Positions 38,703 to 51,200 of a stretch of 64,000 bases of DNA are shown here, piece by piece. The notes under the pieces were generated by a model. It saw only the letters and a program-made list of their open reading frames with translations, did not search any database and was not told the origin of the DNA. Origin of the DNA: Spisula solida (Eukaryota > Mollusca > Bivalvia > Venerida > Mactridae); contig OX365953.1 of assembly GCA_947247005.1 (NCBI GenBank), positions 25,914,784 to 25,978,783 of the forward strand, written 5' to 3'. Position 1 is the stretch's first letter. Each line of letters opens with the position of its first letter. A program made the position numbers and the translations under genes.

Positions 38703-41509
38703 TGTGCCATGGCAAAGACAATAATAATTCTACTGGCTGTAGCCTCGAATAATGTTTTCTTTAAAGGTGACTATGCTGAAGATCGAACGAAAATGGATTG
38801 ATTTATTTGATTGGTTAATTTACGAAGAAAGGCTATTGTCGGCGGACTATATATGGACAAACAGATAATACACACAAACGTGAACAGTTATTCAGTTATC
38901 TCCCTTTCAATAACATGTACATTATAATTATATCAATGGATTAGAAGAAGGTCATAAGTACAAAATGCTATTTTGAGAAAACAAGAAAAAACTGTCTGAT
39001 AACTACACTTTATGCACATGCGGACAAATACTAGTAAGCTTTGTCTATGTTTGTTTGCTCAATAAGACATGTTCCGATTTTCATGAAATAAATGTAGGTT
39101 CATAAGAAGCGCTTTTTGATGCAAATTTCAACTATGTATGTGCCTTATGAAGAAGCGCTCATTCTTCTTCGATGTAGCGGGCATGGGTTAGTGTTACGAA
39201 GCGCTTTTCTTTGGCAATGGACCCCAGTAATTCAAACATTGACACACACATGAAATTACCCATTCAGCAGAAACACTTAGTAGCTGTCGTATTTCATGAT
39301 TCCTCTGTTATAGTTAATTATAACATGCTATGTTTTCGTAATGAGACAGCTAAAAATAATTAACAAAATGTGCATTTTATGTTAGATCTAAAGATTATTG
39401 TTTTACTTTTCCACTCATGCAGATAATCATAACAACGCACAGGCATTTCAAACATTTGCTGATGATTTGAATTGCGCAGTTTATGTGTAGAATTAATGCG
39501 AGACACCTGTGCAGGGCTTAATCCCGAACGTCTTAATTGTTCGCTTTCCATTTCAGCCGTAGATTGGTACAAGGCCTTCAGCGAACACGCGTTCTACCTT
39601 TGATTTCGTTTTCTTAGAAATGACCTTCGTACTGCTTCGTGCATATTTCTGTGTTCAGTTCACATTCGCTCAGGTCCAGTACTGTTTTATCAAAGCACTT
39701 ACGAAAAGTTTTCGCTCAAATTTAAATTCTGTATTTTTTAACAAATGCAAATTGGTGACAGGTATGGTCTGTAAGACTTCACTAACTGTATCATTATTAG
39801 TATTGCAGCTCCATTTACAACACTTCATAATTATAAACAAATTATAAAGAACAAATTTGATGGGAAGTTTACAATTTCCGTAAGTGATTTGATAAAACAG
39901 TAGCGATGATTTGTAGTGAGTTGGTCGGCTTGGTGTATACAGAAAGTGCGATTATACAAGGACGGTAAAGACAAACACCTCGGACCCACACTCTCTGTTT
40001 TCCTTCACACACTTGCATACCTCGGAATATGGCAACAAACTCGCAACTGTTGAGTTTTGTGTGGCTCAGACTCTATGGATCTTAAGGTAGGGTTCAGATC
40101 TAGGGTTTCTATGAAGTCGACAATCTATCCCCGGCGGGTGCGCCTAATCACGTCAACTTCAAGACTACCGAAAGACTCCACAAAACGTTTAAAACAATGC
40201 TTCCATGTTTTTGTTTTTTTTTCCATGTTTAAAAAGAAACATGGGTTTATATTGTTAGCTGGGTCGCATGTATAGGATTTCCTTTCTATCAAAGGGGGAT
40301 AACTACAACACGATTGGTAACTTGTCACCTTTCATATAAGCTCATAGCTGGAATTGAACGTAATATGTTGCCCTCCAACCAGAAAGAATTTGAATTTCTC
40401 CCTTTAATTAATAATTTTCTTTTTCAAATATAAGCATGTATGAAAAAAGTCCCTACAAAAATGGGAGAAGGGAAACAATTCAATCGGGCATAATTGGTCA
40501 TTGTGTTGTAGTTACCTTTCTTGTGTGTTGTTCATTTTCGTAGGTAGGTACTACCATATTGTAAACATCAATTTAAAGATTAGATTTGTGAACATATTAC
40601 TTTTTACAACAATATGTAAGATGTAGTCATATTATTTTAACAACAAAATGTAAGTCTTGTTGTGTCTTGACTTTTTCTTAAACGGCTATTTTCAAAAAGC
40701 ATTAACTTGGTAACCTTTCTGCAGAATGGTGCATTTTGAGCACTTAAGCTGAGTTCCAAATGTGGAAAACACCATAAGATGGAAGAAAACAAAATACAAC
40801 CTCCATTTTATAACGAATTGTAAACAATAAATGTATGGTTTACAGTCTAAGAGAAGCAACTCTTGCACAGTTAATATCATTTTACGTAAATGTGATTTTT
40901 GACCGGCATACGAGTAGTTAACATTCTGTGGTTGATTATCGTGAAAAACATCCTTATAACTTGTATTTACTGGATGATCGGGAAAAGTTTTGGGAGAGAT
41001 AACGATGCTTTAATGGTCTGACCGGTCCACGGCATGTTTTCAAATGAGGAAATTACCACTGCGGCAGTTAGATAAGAATAAAGCCCAATTTAGGTTAAAA
41101 TGGAATTTCTATCGAGTTACCTCCCATTGACCATAAAATTCAAAATGTATGCCACCATGTTGTTGAGTGAAAAATCACACTATGGTGTGTGTTTTAATGT
41201 GGCGATATATCGAAAATTCTAATTGACCATACATAAAAATAATTGGCACCTATGCCTCCATTTCTCGTGCATTTTACGTGTTTTGGTGTTTCATGGTTCA
41301 GTGAACCGCTGTATCTAATTTTGAAGACAAAACAACTTCATTAATCCAATTAATACACAAAATTTCATGCAGAAATATCCACAAATTAAAAAGTTATACG
41401 GTAAAAACACGTGCAAAATTATGAGATTTGTTAAGTGTGGTTTAGGCCAAAAATGGTTTGTGAACTTAAAAACTATTGGGCAAATTACCATGACACTAAG
41501 CATAACAAA
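38703..41509. other. Intergenic, mostly unassigned
   Basis: AT-rich sequence with AAGAAGCGCTTTTTGATGC-type words near 39,105-39,210. One weak exon candidate on the minus strand is listed separately. Frames near 40,057-40,328 overlap on both strands and look like chance. No RNA gene found. Confidence 0.45.
39407..39593 (-). CDS. Candidate internal exon, unknown protein
   Basis: On the minus strand an open stretch of 187 bases is bounded by AAGGTAG (AG at 39,595-39,594) and a donor GTAAAA (GT at 39,406-39,405). The predicted peptide (…AEMESEQLRRSGLSPAQVSR…, …EMPVRCYDYLHEWK) has a natural, charged composition and no repeats. The acceptor has a poor pyrimidine tract. I do not recognise the protein, and no flanking exon is visible. 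Confidence 0.22.
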
Positions 41510-42060
41510 ATAAAGTTATGCAAGTATTCAGAAAGAAGTCATATGACCTTTAACACCGAAGTGTGACATTTAATTTGAAGCCGGCCAATCCAAAACATCT
41601 TCGCTGAAATTCGTGCCAATATTCTCTGATATTGATCATTCAATGGTTCAAGAATTACACATGAAATAAGCCAAATGACCCCATGTGACCTCAATCTTGA
41701 AGTGTCAGTCGTCCCTAACACCTCTCTATGTCGTCTCAATGTGGTGAAGATTTCTACAAATATTCTGTTATTCTTCAATGAGTTCAAGTGTTACACAGTG
41801 GAAATGAAAGAAGTCACATTTGCCCCCCACAAGTGTTACCTTGACATTGAAGTGAGTCGTCCCAAGCTTGCAATATGATGAACCATTCGATAAACATTTG
41901 TGTCAAGTTTATCTAAAACTACTTCTAAGCGTTCACAAGTTTTATAGTGGGCACAAATTAAATCATATGACCTTTAGGTCCCAAGAATGACCTTCACCTT
42001 TGATTGAATCTTCGTGTGCTCTGCATGTCCTCTCGATACAGTGAACGTTTGCGTCAAGTT
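41510..42060. repeat. Tandem-like 'gacctt...gaagtg' repeats
   Basis: Successive imperfect copies of a unit containing ATATGACCTTTA, GAAGTGTGACATTTAA or GAAGTGAGTCGTCCC, and TCAATG(G/A)TT(C/T)AAG words, partly inverted relative to one another. Non-coding; short frames at 41,539-41,878 lie inside it and are discounted. Confidence 0.45.
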
Positions 42061-42198
42061 CGTTCATATATGGCTAGTTTGTATCAGGTATTCTATAGTT
42101 TCAATAGCGTATCTATTCAATGAGTTCTCCAATTTAGAAGTTGCCAGTTGCTTACACAGCTAGTTATTACTGATTGTTGGTTTGGTTGGTTAGAACAT

Positions 42199-42361
42199 CT
42201 GGATATTGTGAACGTCTGAACGAACAGTCTTACGAGGTGAACACCATAGACAACAAAGGAACATCCAAACACGGATCGAACACCACACTACAGAATTATT
42301 TAGCCCGATTTTCAAGATCATTGGAAAACATTGATAGCACAGTAAATTCCAAACTGATGTA
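42199..42361 (+). CDS. Candidate terminal exon, unknown protein
   Basis: A T/G-rich stretch GTTGGTTTGGTTGGTTAG ends at an AG just before 42,192, and an open frame continues through SGYCERLNEQSYEVN and NYLARFSRSLENIDS-like residues to TAG at 42,360-42,362. AATAAA occurs about 130 bases downstream (42,494). There is no family match and no partner exons are visible; chance is quite possible. Confidence 0.18.
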
Positions 42362-42399
42362 GAATTCCACACGAACGAGTTTTTTATGCAGAGTTTTCA

Positions 42400-43560
42400 G
42401 CTCACCTGTCATCTGTATGATCACCTTTAGTCCGTCCACCATTTTCTTGTGTGCAGTACTGAAGACACCAATTCACAATTTTGGCATAATCGTTAATAAA
42501 CTTGGTCACATGATCATCGCAACAAAATCTAGGTAAAGTTTGATATTGAGTCATCTGGGGTAAAAAACTAGGTCACTAGGTCAAATAATAGAAAAACCTT
42601 TTGTAGTCACAAGAGGTCAAAATTTTGGCCAAATGAACTAGATCTCACGACTTTTACCTATTGATTTTATACTTGGTTACAATGCTCATCTTAACAAAAT
42701 CTGAATTAAATTCGACACCTTGTGTTAAAAACTAGGTCACAAGGTCAATTCACAGAAAACCCTAATGTATTTACTTCAGGTCACAGTTTTGACCTAATCT
42801 TTATGAAACTCAGTCAAAATGACCATCTTAACCAAATCTATGTCAGTTTTGATATTGGGTCACCTTCGGTCAAAAAGTAGGCCACAAGGTCAAATCATAG
42901 ATAAACCCTTGTGTAGTTACTAGAGGTCATAGTTTTGATTTAACCTTTATGAAACTCAATCACAATGATCATCTCAACAAAAGGTAGTTAAAGTTTGATA
43001 TTGTGTCATCCGTGGTCAAGTTATAGGTCACTGGGTCAAATTATACAAAAACTTTGTGTAGTCATAATTTTGATTTAATATTTATGAAACTTGGTCACAA
43101 TGATCATCACAACAAAATCTAGGTCAAGTTCGATATTGGGTCATCCAGGGTGAAAAACAAGATCACAAGGTCAAATCAAAGAAAAACCTTGCTGTGGCCA
43201 TAAATATGGCTTAATCCTTAAAAAAACCCTTGTGTAGTCACTAGAGGTTAGCGTTATTGAATCACAAAATAATCATCTCAAAACTATCTAGGTCATCTGG
43301 TGTCATAAACTAGGTTACAAGACCAATTCATGGAAAAGCCTTTTGTATGCTATAGAGGCTGTTTGTTTCACTGGATCTTCATACTAGTTCATCAGAATGT
43401 TTGTCTAAATGAAATTTAGGTCAAGTATCAATATAAGTCATTTGATGTAAATAACAATGTCACTGGTTAAGACAGTCTTAGTCAGAACTTGTAAATGACT
43501 ACTTAGGTCACCATAGGGGCCTGCATGCACTACTTTGACAGGTGAGCGACCTAGGGTGTG
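42400..43560. repeat. AGGTCA-rich tandem repeat, about 150-165 bp unit
   Basis: About seven diverged copies of a unit with the words CTAGGTCACAAGGTCAAAT, AAACCTTGTGTAGTCAC, TTTATGAAACTTGGTCACAA and GTTTGATATTGGGTCATC. This kind of repeat is widespread in mollusc genomes as I recall. No open frame of note. Confidence 0.7.
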
Positions 43561-43689
43561 CCCTCTTGTTATATGTGAATAGTAAATTGGTTGTTGACCA
43601 TATTGAAAATTGATATTGCTGTCAAATATGTAATCCACAATAAATAAAGTCGTTATTATAATTATTATTAAATTGTGTAAATCCATAAA

Positions 43690-44470
43690 GAGTCATAATT
43701 CACATCATACTAGAAATATGTCTCCCACAAAGGGCCATAACTCTGGCAATATCCATCCTACCTAATATTCCTGATAATAATATTATACACGACTAGGCTT
43801 GGTACCAAGTATTCATGTGAAGTCTCATGGAAATACGACCAATGGTTTAGGAGAACAAGAGCAGACAATTTAGTTATTTTTATCATTAAAGGGCCATAAC
43901 TCTTAACAAATATATTATGACCTAACATTTCTGACAATAGGCAAAACTAGGCTTAGTACCAAGTACTCATGTGAAGTTTCATTACAATCCAACCAGTGGT
44001 TAAAGAAAAGAGGCACAGACAAACTTTGTCGCATCCATCCAGACTCCAACACAACATCAGTATGTCTCCCCCCCCCCCATTATATGTGGGAGGCATAAAT
44101 CACCAAGATTGTTCAAATTCACCAAATTGGATTGTTTTGATGTCTGAAAGTGTGAAGCTATAATCCAATATATGTAATGGTTGCAGAGATACTTGTGTAA
44201 CCAAGACTTTATCTTTCATGCAAAACTAACCAAATTTCTAAGTCTGAAAAGGGCAATAATTTACATTAAATTCATACAAGAGTTATCCGACTTTACAGTT
44301 TTGTGAAATTATGATGCAATTCATGCATAAATGCAGAATAGATAGTACCCTGCACTGTAAACTTATACAGAATTTAGTGTGTCATAAAGGGCCATAATTC
44401 TCATTCAATCCATCCAAGAGTTACCTTCATTGATGCTTTGGATGAATGGGAAGGCTAGTGTGTGAGGCTC
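43690..44470. repeat. 'AAAGGGCCATAACTCT' interspersed repeat
   Basis: Two long copies share GGGCCATAACTCT, CTAGGCTTAGTACCAAGTA, CATGTGAAGT(T/C)TCAT and ACCAGTGGTT words (about 43,730-43,870 and 43,890-44,030). Shorter AAAGGGC(C/A)ATAA copies follow near 44,248 and 44,387. A C13 homopolymer lies near 44,068-44,080. Part of the family recurs in TUBD1 intron 5 (about 45,330-45,480). Non-coding. Confidence 0.65.
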
Positions 44471-44494
44471 TCTTAATAAAATTTCCACAACTCG

Positions 44495-44500
44495 TTTATT
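44495..44500 (-). promoter_or_regulatory. Possible TUBD1 polyadenylation signal
   Basis: TTTATT on the plus strand is AATAAA on the gene strand, about 370 bases after the TUBD1 stop codon. It is the clearest such hexamer I found between the stop and the start of the neighbouring repeats; unconfirmed. Confidence 0.35.
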
Positions 44501-44869
44501 ATAGGTTTATATCAATTGACAACTCATGATAGATCCTCTATATACATATGAAATATTTGTATTTGCTTTGTTCAGTATTCTCTTAAAGATATTTAGCATG
44601 AACCCTTCAGGGGCATACAGGGACGTAGCCAGCGATATGGACGAATGCACGTTTGTAACATTAATTTGAAAAGTAGAAATATAAATATGGCAAAATGGGC
44701 ATTAAAGTAAAAAATGTCCACACTCATGAGGACCCCCAACCATAACCACCAACTTCAAGGCTTGTGTGCATAACATCAGTTTATGCATGGCTACGCCCCT
44801 GGCATAATAAACCAAGAATCAAAAGTGAAGATATGAGGTAACACACAATATTCTATTGGATCCCTGAAC

Positions 44870-45252
44870 TCAACTAAAATTGTTATAGTTGGCAACAACT
44901 TGTTCTAATATCACAAAACTGTCCACAAAGTCTTCTTCAGCAAGTCCATGTTTGACATACTGATGTGTATAGGCTCGGGATGAGAACATATTCCATGCCT
45001 TTTCTATCACAGAGTTTAACGAAACTATCGGCGATTTATTGTTAGTTACAAGTGTAGCACATTTTTCGTAGCTGTTGAATATTCTTGGTTGTTTATATAT
45101 AGAGAGATTGGCGTCTGTCAGTGACCAGGATGGGTAAAGACGTGGGTCGGAGAATGAACTTGTATCAACATCATCCAGATCCTTGCCTCGTAGTATGAGT
45201 GTATTAGCCAGCGATCGTCGACTTTCCTCCAGCCGAACCTGCCAGTCGATAC
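44870..45252 (-). CDS. TUBD1: TUBD1 exon 6 (terminal)
   Basis: The acceptor TTTGTGTTTCAG ends at 45,253. It encodes the C-terminal 127 residues after the split Gly: [50 protein letters not shown], and [18 protein letters not shown] near the end. It stops at TGA (44,872-44,870). The region between IDW and LILRGKD is about 17 residues shorter than I remember for human TUBD1. This may be lineage variation or an unseen micro-exon, though the phases join without one. Confidence 0.93.
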
Positions 45253-48200
45253 CTGAAACACAAATTTAATAGTTAGCCATAAACTAGAAACTTATATCAA
45301 TTAATGCTTTTGACACAAAAATGTTTGTCTCGCACTAAGGGATATCACTCTTGCAGTAGTTCATCTGACCTAAAATTCCTGACAATATGCACAACTAGCA
45401 TTCATGTGAAATTTCTTTGTAATCAGACCAGTGGTTTTAAAGAAGAACATAAGCGCGAAAAAACTTTTTGATAGACAGACATCCATCCAAACTGAAGTCC
45501 AGCATAAAATCAATATTTCTCACCAACTAAAAGACTACAAGCATGCAATTCCTTTAAATTATCTATAAATAAATAGTACTAGCCAGCTGAATGAATGAGA
45601 GGTATACCTTCTTCCATGGCAGCATTAGCGATCAACATTTGTCGTAGATGTTTCAACAAACCATGCCACTGGTATGTACTGAAGTTTTTGGATTTATCTG
45701 ACATCTGGGGGATATTCTTCACTGTCAATAACTTGTAGTCAGGTAGAGGGACAAGATGTTCTAACATTTCACCTGTAAGTTTAACATTGAATATATTAAT
45801 TTCGTGGGCATTAAATTTCGTGGATTTTTTTCTGTAAAATAATATTTTCGTGGATTTCAATTATAATAATATTTTCTGCCGATAACATAATTTGCAAACC
45901 AATTTTCATTATGTACCACTACAAAACATAGGAGGGGAATTCCTTGTTCCATAGGTCAAGTATTCAATGGGGATCCACGAAATCAACGGAAATTTGCCCC
46001 CTATGAGACATAATGATTTAACATAGAGATGTCTCACTCACCTATGCTTAATATATCTTCATCATGCATCAACAATGGAAAAATTTAAATTGTGAATTAA
46101 AATATGTGAGGGTCAAATTCGTCCAACAATAGGAAGAGCAAACTAGAGCTGTCCTCGAACAGTGGGTTCCACTATTATTAGTGCCATGCTTGGATATAGT
46201 ATAATCAAAGCAACAAAAGTAAGCTTTGAAAGAAGGAGGCCTACCTACTCCTGTTAGGTTGGTGTCATAATGGTGAACAAGTATGCAAAGTATTAAAGCA
46301 ATTTGTCAATGAAGATATAAGAGATTGTACCTAAACTTAAACATAATAAGCATTACACCAATGCTCGGGTGACCGCAAAAGCTCCCCTTATTCTACAAAT
46401 AGTGGAGCTAAAAATCATATTTTAACCGTACATTAACAAATACACAACCATACAGCTTACCTAAGTTATTTGTTGTCTCATATCCGGAATGTTTCTCTGT
46501 TACAGCTGGCAATAGAATGCTCATCAGTTTATGACATATCACTTTATTAATGTCCTTAAAGCCAAGTTTCTTAATGTTCAACAATTGTGTACATATCTTA
46601 TGTAGTTGATCATTTTCCATAATGAGCAGAGCATCTGAACATTGGTAGAGGTTCGACAATGTTAATACAGCATTATAATTCTGTACAATCACTTCTCCCA
46701 TTGAGTACGGCCACACAACCTGGTTTAATAGAAATGCATGAGGAAACTCGTCCTTCACACACTGTGTGATGTATGTACCCACACCGGATCCTGTCCCTCC
46801 AGCTAAACTCATGAACGTCATAAAACCGCTCAGGTTGTCACACTTTTCCGCTTCTGTTTGAATCATGCCCATAATCCTTTCCTCTGCTGCAGGTCCATGC
46901 ACTCTAAAAGCATTATTGTAAGAACTTCATGATAAGTATAACATGTTGGAGTAACACCATGCCATATTGTTCAAAAAGACGGCCACTACATCAAACTTCT
47001 AAGGAGTATTAGTCAGCAAAAAATGCATTTTCCGTGTTTGCTACACTGGCAAAATCTGATCACTAAAAGTATATTATCCAGTAGCTGTTGAATGATAGTT
47101 ACATTCTGAAGAATAAATTTGTCTGGCATGCTGCACAAATAAAGTCCCTACAATAAGGGTAGTAATCCTGATACACCGCTTTTCAGTTCGGTCAGAACCA
47201 TATGAAAACAGTACAATTCACTGATGGAACTGAGAAGCGATGAATCTGAATTACTACCCTGACAATGATCTTGCCTTTTCTACATTAAAATTAATAGCCT
47301 TGTAACAAAACCTGCCCTTTTTCAAAACCAAATAAGACCAACAAATCCTACATTCTCACCAACTTTAACCAGTTACTGGTACTTACTTATACCCGTGTGC
47401 CCAGTTGTTTCCCGAACCTCTTTTTTGATGAAACTGTTGGTTCTCAGGATATTTCCATAAACCAGACTTCTTCGCTTCATAACATGTCTGAGCTATAGCC
47501 TAAAACACAAATACTAAACGCTATAGGTGAACTTCTAGGTTAGGCCGAACTTAAAATATTCTTTGTTTCCCCATCCCGACCCTAGCAGATTTAGAATGAG
47601 TAGGTAGGTAGGGTAAATATTTTTTTTAATTGTTTCAGTACAATAGTTATTGGTTAAAGCATAAAAATAATGAAATTTAGAATTAACTCAAAGGTGAAAA
47701 TCAACAATCCTAAATTTAATCAAAGAAGCAAGTAAACAAAAAAATAAAATTTTCACTTCCAATTTTTAATAAAAAAATTTTATTTTAATTCGGGCAATAA
47801 AATATTTTGGGTAGGGCCCTTTTTAATCGGGTAGGTAGGGGATGGGGAAACAAACAATATTTTATTTTAGGCCTTAGAGAAGTTTACATTTATTTTAACT
47901 AATAATTACATATATGGCAAAGTCCATTTATTTCACTTCTTTGAAGTGAATATTTATGGAAAATACCAAGAAAGGATATGTTGACCTTGATTACATAGTA
48001 CATGTAGTTCATAATGTAAGTATCCATAACCTAATTCCTTGTCAAATGTGATAAAACTCACTTTAAAATAAAACATTTAAGACAGAAAATATACACCAGT
48101 ACTAAGTAGTGTTTTCTGGTATTACCTGTTAATTCTGGTATTTTGCGATAATTCTGGTCCCGATCTCCTAAAGTATCTCAAATAGAAATCTCAAATAAAA

Positions 48201-51200
48201 GTCTGAATTTTAAATAAAGCTGAGATTTGAGCTCTTTAAAGTTTCTGTTTTGTGATAACAGTTTTGAGTCCAGCCTCCCATGGGAATTAATTAACTGACA
48301 AATGACAATATTCAAGATGAGATTAATAGTGGGGTGACAATCAGCTCAAAAGTGGCTTATTTAAGGAGTAGGTGACAACTCGAGTAGAACAAGCAATGTT
48401 ATATACCAAAATGTTCGTCTATGTCTGTACTATATGGAACTGCCGGCATAAATTGTCAACGCGTGGTGCGGACTCGGAAATCCAAGATGGCGTCCAAGAT
48501 GGCCGCCATAATTTACACATACACTTAAAATTCTATGTTCTCATGCAATTTTTTTATTTATGTATGTAGTCACTAATATTTGCTTGGATATTATTCATTT
48601 GATAATGTACATCAAATGGACATACAAGACTGACCACTTTGAGGTCAAGGTCAGGGTCATGTCAAGGTCAAATTACGAAAAATAGCTGAAAAAATTATGT
48701 TTCCTCACTTGTTTTCTTGTTTTAGCATATGTTTTATATTCAAGTTGGTATTAAAAGTGATAAAAGTGTTGGTAAGCACATATTCTCTTATTATTAGTTG
48801 AATTTTCAGTTCAAAATATTGAAACTTTGTCAAAACTGACATTATTATGCATGTACATGTTGGCCGAGAAGGCATTCTTAGATTGCTGATTCCCTATTTA
48901 AAATTTTAGTATTCAACTATTGACAGTATTATTTCTAATGGTATAATTAAATGTTTGTCTAAAAATTATTAACTTTGTACTGTACTCCAAATGGACTTGA
49001 AAAATGACCACTCAAGGTCAAGGTCAATGTCATTTCAAGGTCAAACTACCAAAAATACCTGAAAATTTGATATTGCGTCGCAAATTGTTATTATAAACGA
49101 ATGCTGAACATTGTATTTTGTTTTAGATGTGATAGCAGGTATTCTAAGTGTAAATTATTTCATTAGAAGTGATAAATTTTTACTGCAAATAGAAAATCTA
49201 TTTAAATTTTGTCACGGAACATAAGCGATTCTACGTAATGTACAATATTGCAGCCGTGAATGGTTTTTCCTTGATCGTTGAATCTCTATATTTGACAGTA
49301 TTATTGTTAATGGTTTGACAACATTATTACATATTAAACAGTTATTATATATAATAATGCACCTATCAATATTTTGCCCCAGGGTGGGGGAGTGGCGGGC
49401 ATACAGTGGACTTTAGACAGAAAACAATTCCCAACGGACGGGATTTTGACAGGCCCTTTGATTCCCGATTCCGGGAAATAGACTTTGGCTGGATTTTAGA
49501 TTCTGGGATTGGGTAATTTAGACACAGCAAAAAGCAGACTTGCTGCAATCATTTAAAGATGGCAGGCCATTTAATATACCAAGCATCTCCTACTGTGGGA
49601 ATTTCAACAAAACGTTTGGACATGGTGAGTCACCTCTTGGGCCTAAGATGGCTGAACTATGTGATGGTTAGGTATCCCTTATGGTGGGATATGGCTTAAT
49701 TTGTATTGGTAAGTATGTTTACTACATAGGGTCTGGTATGGCTGAATTCAGTGGTTGCCTTTGTACCCCTTAAACTTTTAAATGGCCATAATTGGTGTTG
49801 GTCATTTCTCGAATAGGGCCAAGGATTGCTGCACTCGGTGTGGGGGGAGTACTCCGTATGGTATGGTATTGCTTTAATAAGTTAGGTGGGTACACAATAG
49901 GGCTTGGGATGGCTGAAATCTGTGAGGGTGGGAACTCAATAGGGCCTGGGATGGCTCAATCTGTGATGGTGAGCACACAATAGGGCTTGGGATGGCTGAA
50001 ATCTGTGATGGTGGGTACCCAATAGGGCTTGGGATGACTGGAATCTGTGATCTGGGTACATAATAGGGCTTGGGATGGCTGAAATCTGTGATGGTGGGTA
50101 CTCAATAGAGCTTGGGATGGCTGAAATCTGTTATGGTGGGTACCCAATAGAGCTTAGGATGGCTGAAATCTGTGAGGGTGGGTACTCAATAGGGCTTAGG
50201 ATGGCTGAAATATGTGATGACAGGTACTCAATAGGGCTTGGGATGGCTAAAATATGTGATGACAGGTACTCAATAGGGCTTGGGATGGCTGAAATATGTG
50301 ATGATGGGTACTCAATAGGGCATTGGATGGCTGAAACTGTGAGGGAGAGTACTCAATAGGGCCTTGGATGACTGTATTCAGAGGTGCTGGGTACTCAATA
50401 GGGCTTGGGATGGCTGAAATATGTGATGATGGGTACTCAATAGGGCATTGGATGGCTGAAATCTGTGAGGGAGAGTACTCAATAGGGCCTTGGATGACTG
50501 TATTCCGAGGTGCTGGGTACACAATAGGGCCTGGGATGGCTGAAATCTGTGAGGGAGAGTACTCAATAGGGCCTTGGATGACTGCTCAGAGGTGGTGGGT
50601 ACTCAATAGGGACTGGGATGGCTGAAATCTGTAATGGTGCATACTCAATAGGGCCTGTGATAGCTGGAATTCATGAGGGTGGGTACTCAATGGGGCCTTG
50701 GATGACTACTCACAGGTGGTGGATACCCAAAAGGCCTGGGATGACTGTACTCAAGAGGTAGTGGGTACCAAATGGGGCCTGGGATCGGCTGTTCTCTGTT
50801 GTGATGGGTATCCAATAGGGCCTGGGATGGCTGTGCTCAGAGGTTGTGGGTACCAAATGAGGCATGGGTTGGCTGTTTTCTGTGGTATAGGGTATTCAAT
50901 AGGGCCTGTGGTGGCTGTACTCAAGGTGTTGGGTACCAAATGGAACCTGTGATAGCTGTTGTCTGTGGTTGTGGGTTTCCAATAGGGCCTAGGACGGCTG
51001 TATTGAGTGGTGGCGAGTACTCCATAAGACCTGGTATGACTGTAATTGGTGGTGATGGGTTCCCAAATGGGCCTGGGATGGTTGAACTTTTGGAGGTGAG
51101 AACATAAATTGGCCTGGGATGGCTGTTCTATAGGCAGTGTTAAATACCAAATAGGGCATTGAATGGTTGTTCTCAGTAGATGCGAGTATCCTCAGGCATA

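Noticed and set aside
42480..43340. Regular repeats considered as a CRISPR-like array
   Set aside because: Units are diverged, contiguous without unique spacers, and the DNA is eukaryotic.
48372..48569. 65-codon frame, nearly identical to one at 52,681-52,899 on the other strand
   Set aside because: Both are the same stretch of the inverted arms of a fold-back element; no start context, no family, and it includes YY1-like DNA words.
49792..51107. Series of open frames reading [16 protein letters not shown] repeats on both strands
   Set aside because: By-product of a 42-bp minisatellite; frames break wherever unit length changes and mirror frames exist on the other strand.
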